From Chitinophagaceae bacterium (lineage in GTDB: Bacteria; Bacteroidota; Bacteroidia; Chitinophagales; Chitinophagaceae): a DNA stretch of 64,000 nt. Each line of letters opens with the position of its first letter. The first letter of the stretch is position 1. The DNA lies in the NCBI GenBank assembly GCA_016722465.1, contig JADKJC010000001.1, positions 1,674,001 through 1,738,000 of the forward strand, read 5' to 3'. A model generated the notes under the pieces. That model worked only from the letters and a program-made list of their open reading frames with translations, was not told where the DNA came from and did no database searches. Positions 63,012 to 64,000 of the stretch are shown here, one piece after another. A program made the position numbers and the translations under genes.

Positions 63012-64000
63012 TTACGGTCCCGTTAATGTAATGGTGAATCCGGGATCAATGATAAGAGTCGCTCCCTGACTAACTTTGATGCTCCTGCAGGTAATATTTG
63101 AGTTCACGATTACCGTTCCTGTTTTGATAAATACATCTGTATGAATGCCGGGAACTGTACCACAAGTCCAATTGGCCGGGGTTTCCCAGCTATTACTTAC
63201 GTCCCCTTTCCAGTAGTTGGCAAATTGTATGTTGTATAAAAAGCCGCTTTGTCCATCTACAAGGCAACGGTATTGATAGCCATACAACGAATCGGGAATA
63301 CTGTAAAAATATAATTGATTGGGTGAGGGGTTTAGGTAGAGCGAACCCGAAACATCAACAAAGCCACTCCCACGATTTACCTGCCAACGGTAGTTGGTTC
63401 CTGCAGGTTGGTGTATAACGTATGGTTTTGAAAGCCGGGGCAACCGCCAAAAAATTCATAAATACGATTTCGCAAAACTGATACCGTGTTGGTATTAAAA
63501 TTAGATACAACAATATCAGGCTTGCCATCACCATCAAAATCACAGGTTCCAATCCCAAATGAATTACCTGGTACCGGAAACTCAACAGCCGAATCCAATA
63601 TGATTGGATATTGGGGAGGTGTTCCATATGCACCAATATTTTCTAAAACAGATACTTTACCTTCTTTGTTTGCAACAATCACATCTCTTATACCCTTGCA
63701 GTCAAGATCAGTAATTGCTAAGCGGTTTGCATTGTTTGAATAGGCTGATGCTACTGCATTACCCCACTGGTGGTTTTCAAATCCTCCAATTCCATAAATA
63801 TTTTTATTACCTGGATACCTGTTTGCTATTATCAGATCCGGATAGTCAGCATTATTGATATCCTCCATCATTACAATCGACTTTGAAGGAATATTACTGT
63901 TTGGAGCCGAATAACCGTCGAATAGTAAGGAAGAAGCAGTACTGTTGTTATAAAAAACATTCCATTCCTCATCCACCAGGAGAATATCAGGTTTGTAGTT
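63012..64000 (-). CDS. Secreted FG-GAP repeat protein, C-terminal part (frameshifted, 5' end outside window)
   Basis: The frame is open to the window end, so the N-terminus is missing. Three FG-GAP/VCBS-type units are visible: MMEDINNADYPDLIIANRYP, ITDLDCKGIRDVIVANKEG and CDFDGDGKPDIVVSN. Then an Ig-like stretch (YRWQVNRGSGFVD to YQYRCLVDGQSG) and the WxG module (YWKGDVSNSWETPANWTCG) end the protein. The frame breaks at four G on the plus strand (63437-63440). One extra base joins IYEFFGGC directly to PRLSKPYVIHQPAGTNYRW. About 329 residues are visible when repaired. Confidence 0.8.

Noticed and set aside
1..64000. tRNA, rRNA, CRISPR, prophage or defence island
   Set aside because: No cloverleaf-like gene, spaced repeat array, integrase, transposase or nuclease cluster was seen in the gaps or ORFs.

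Overview
The window looks like chromosomal DNA of a Bacteroidota bacterium, most likely a Chitinophagaceae-type lineage. Several promoters fit the phylum pattern (-33 TTG or TTTG, -7 TAnnTTTG). The families point the same way: DUF5606, paired rhomboids, a FeoB without fused FeoA, an M61 peptidase with PDZ, secreted WxG..NW-terminated proteins and many type I signal peptides ending in AQ. No rRNA, tRNA, CRISPR array, transposase or phage gene was seen. Genes are dense, on both strands, and often overlap by 4 bases or converge with almost no gap.

Layout. 1-4.1 kb: the end of a GH13 amylase, an esterase, a HAD hydrolase, adenosine deaminase and a Nudix hydrolase. 4.2-10.2 kb: two rhomboid-fold proteins (one apparently active, one lacking catalytic residues), an endonuclease/exonuclease/phosphatase-family protein, cysS and a lipoprotein. 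10.2-13 kb: a decayed small gene and a large secreted beta-propeller-like protein. 13.1-27.6 kb: feoB, meaB with a CDGSH protein, typA, mgsA, a DUF5009-type acyltransferase, a Tat-type oxidoreductase, uvrB, an orphan parA, a lipoprotein and an esterase. 27.7-39.4 kb: polA, a PKD protein, a DsbA-like protein, a PfkB kinase, a DUF1579 protein, an internally shortened EamA transporter, a CoA-transferase, a DUF695 protein and an M61 peptidase. 39.4-45.6 kb: a urease operon on the minus strand, ureA-ureB-ureC-ureE-ureF-ureG-ureD followed by a UreH-like membrane protein that probably imports nickel. 45.7-61.8 kb: L,D-transpeptidase-like protein, PAP2-like protein, rpoN, GHL10 hydrolase/MarR/AI-2E set, radical SAM plus signal-peptidase-like pair, lytic transglycosylase, GH25 lysozyme, a MerC / SCO / Fur-family metal cluster around a palindromic operator, an M3 oligoendopeptidase and a DUF5606 protein. 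61.9-64 kb: an ECF sigma factor and the end of an FG-GAP secreted protein.

Two themes run across the window. First, five otherwise intact genes (polA, the CoA-transferase, ureC, rpoN and the FG-GAP protein) are each broken by a single base gained or lost in a homopolymer run. This looks more like sequence error than biology, and I annotate each as one full-length gene. Second, several gaps hold degenerate dispersed repeats (CACnAAGG-type, ACGAATTAC-type and TTGAATGT-type). In the urease operon every gap that is not a 4-base overlap contains one of them.

The most interesting biology I can support is: the pseudoprotease rhomboid next to its active relative, a C-terminal module shared by three secreted proteins, a signal-peptidase-like protein that has lost its catalytic lysine, the Fur-type operator in the MerC/SCO/Fur region, and a 146-bp inverted-repeat-bounded element at 55.9 kb. 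I did not find a clear new multi-gene system.
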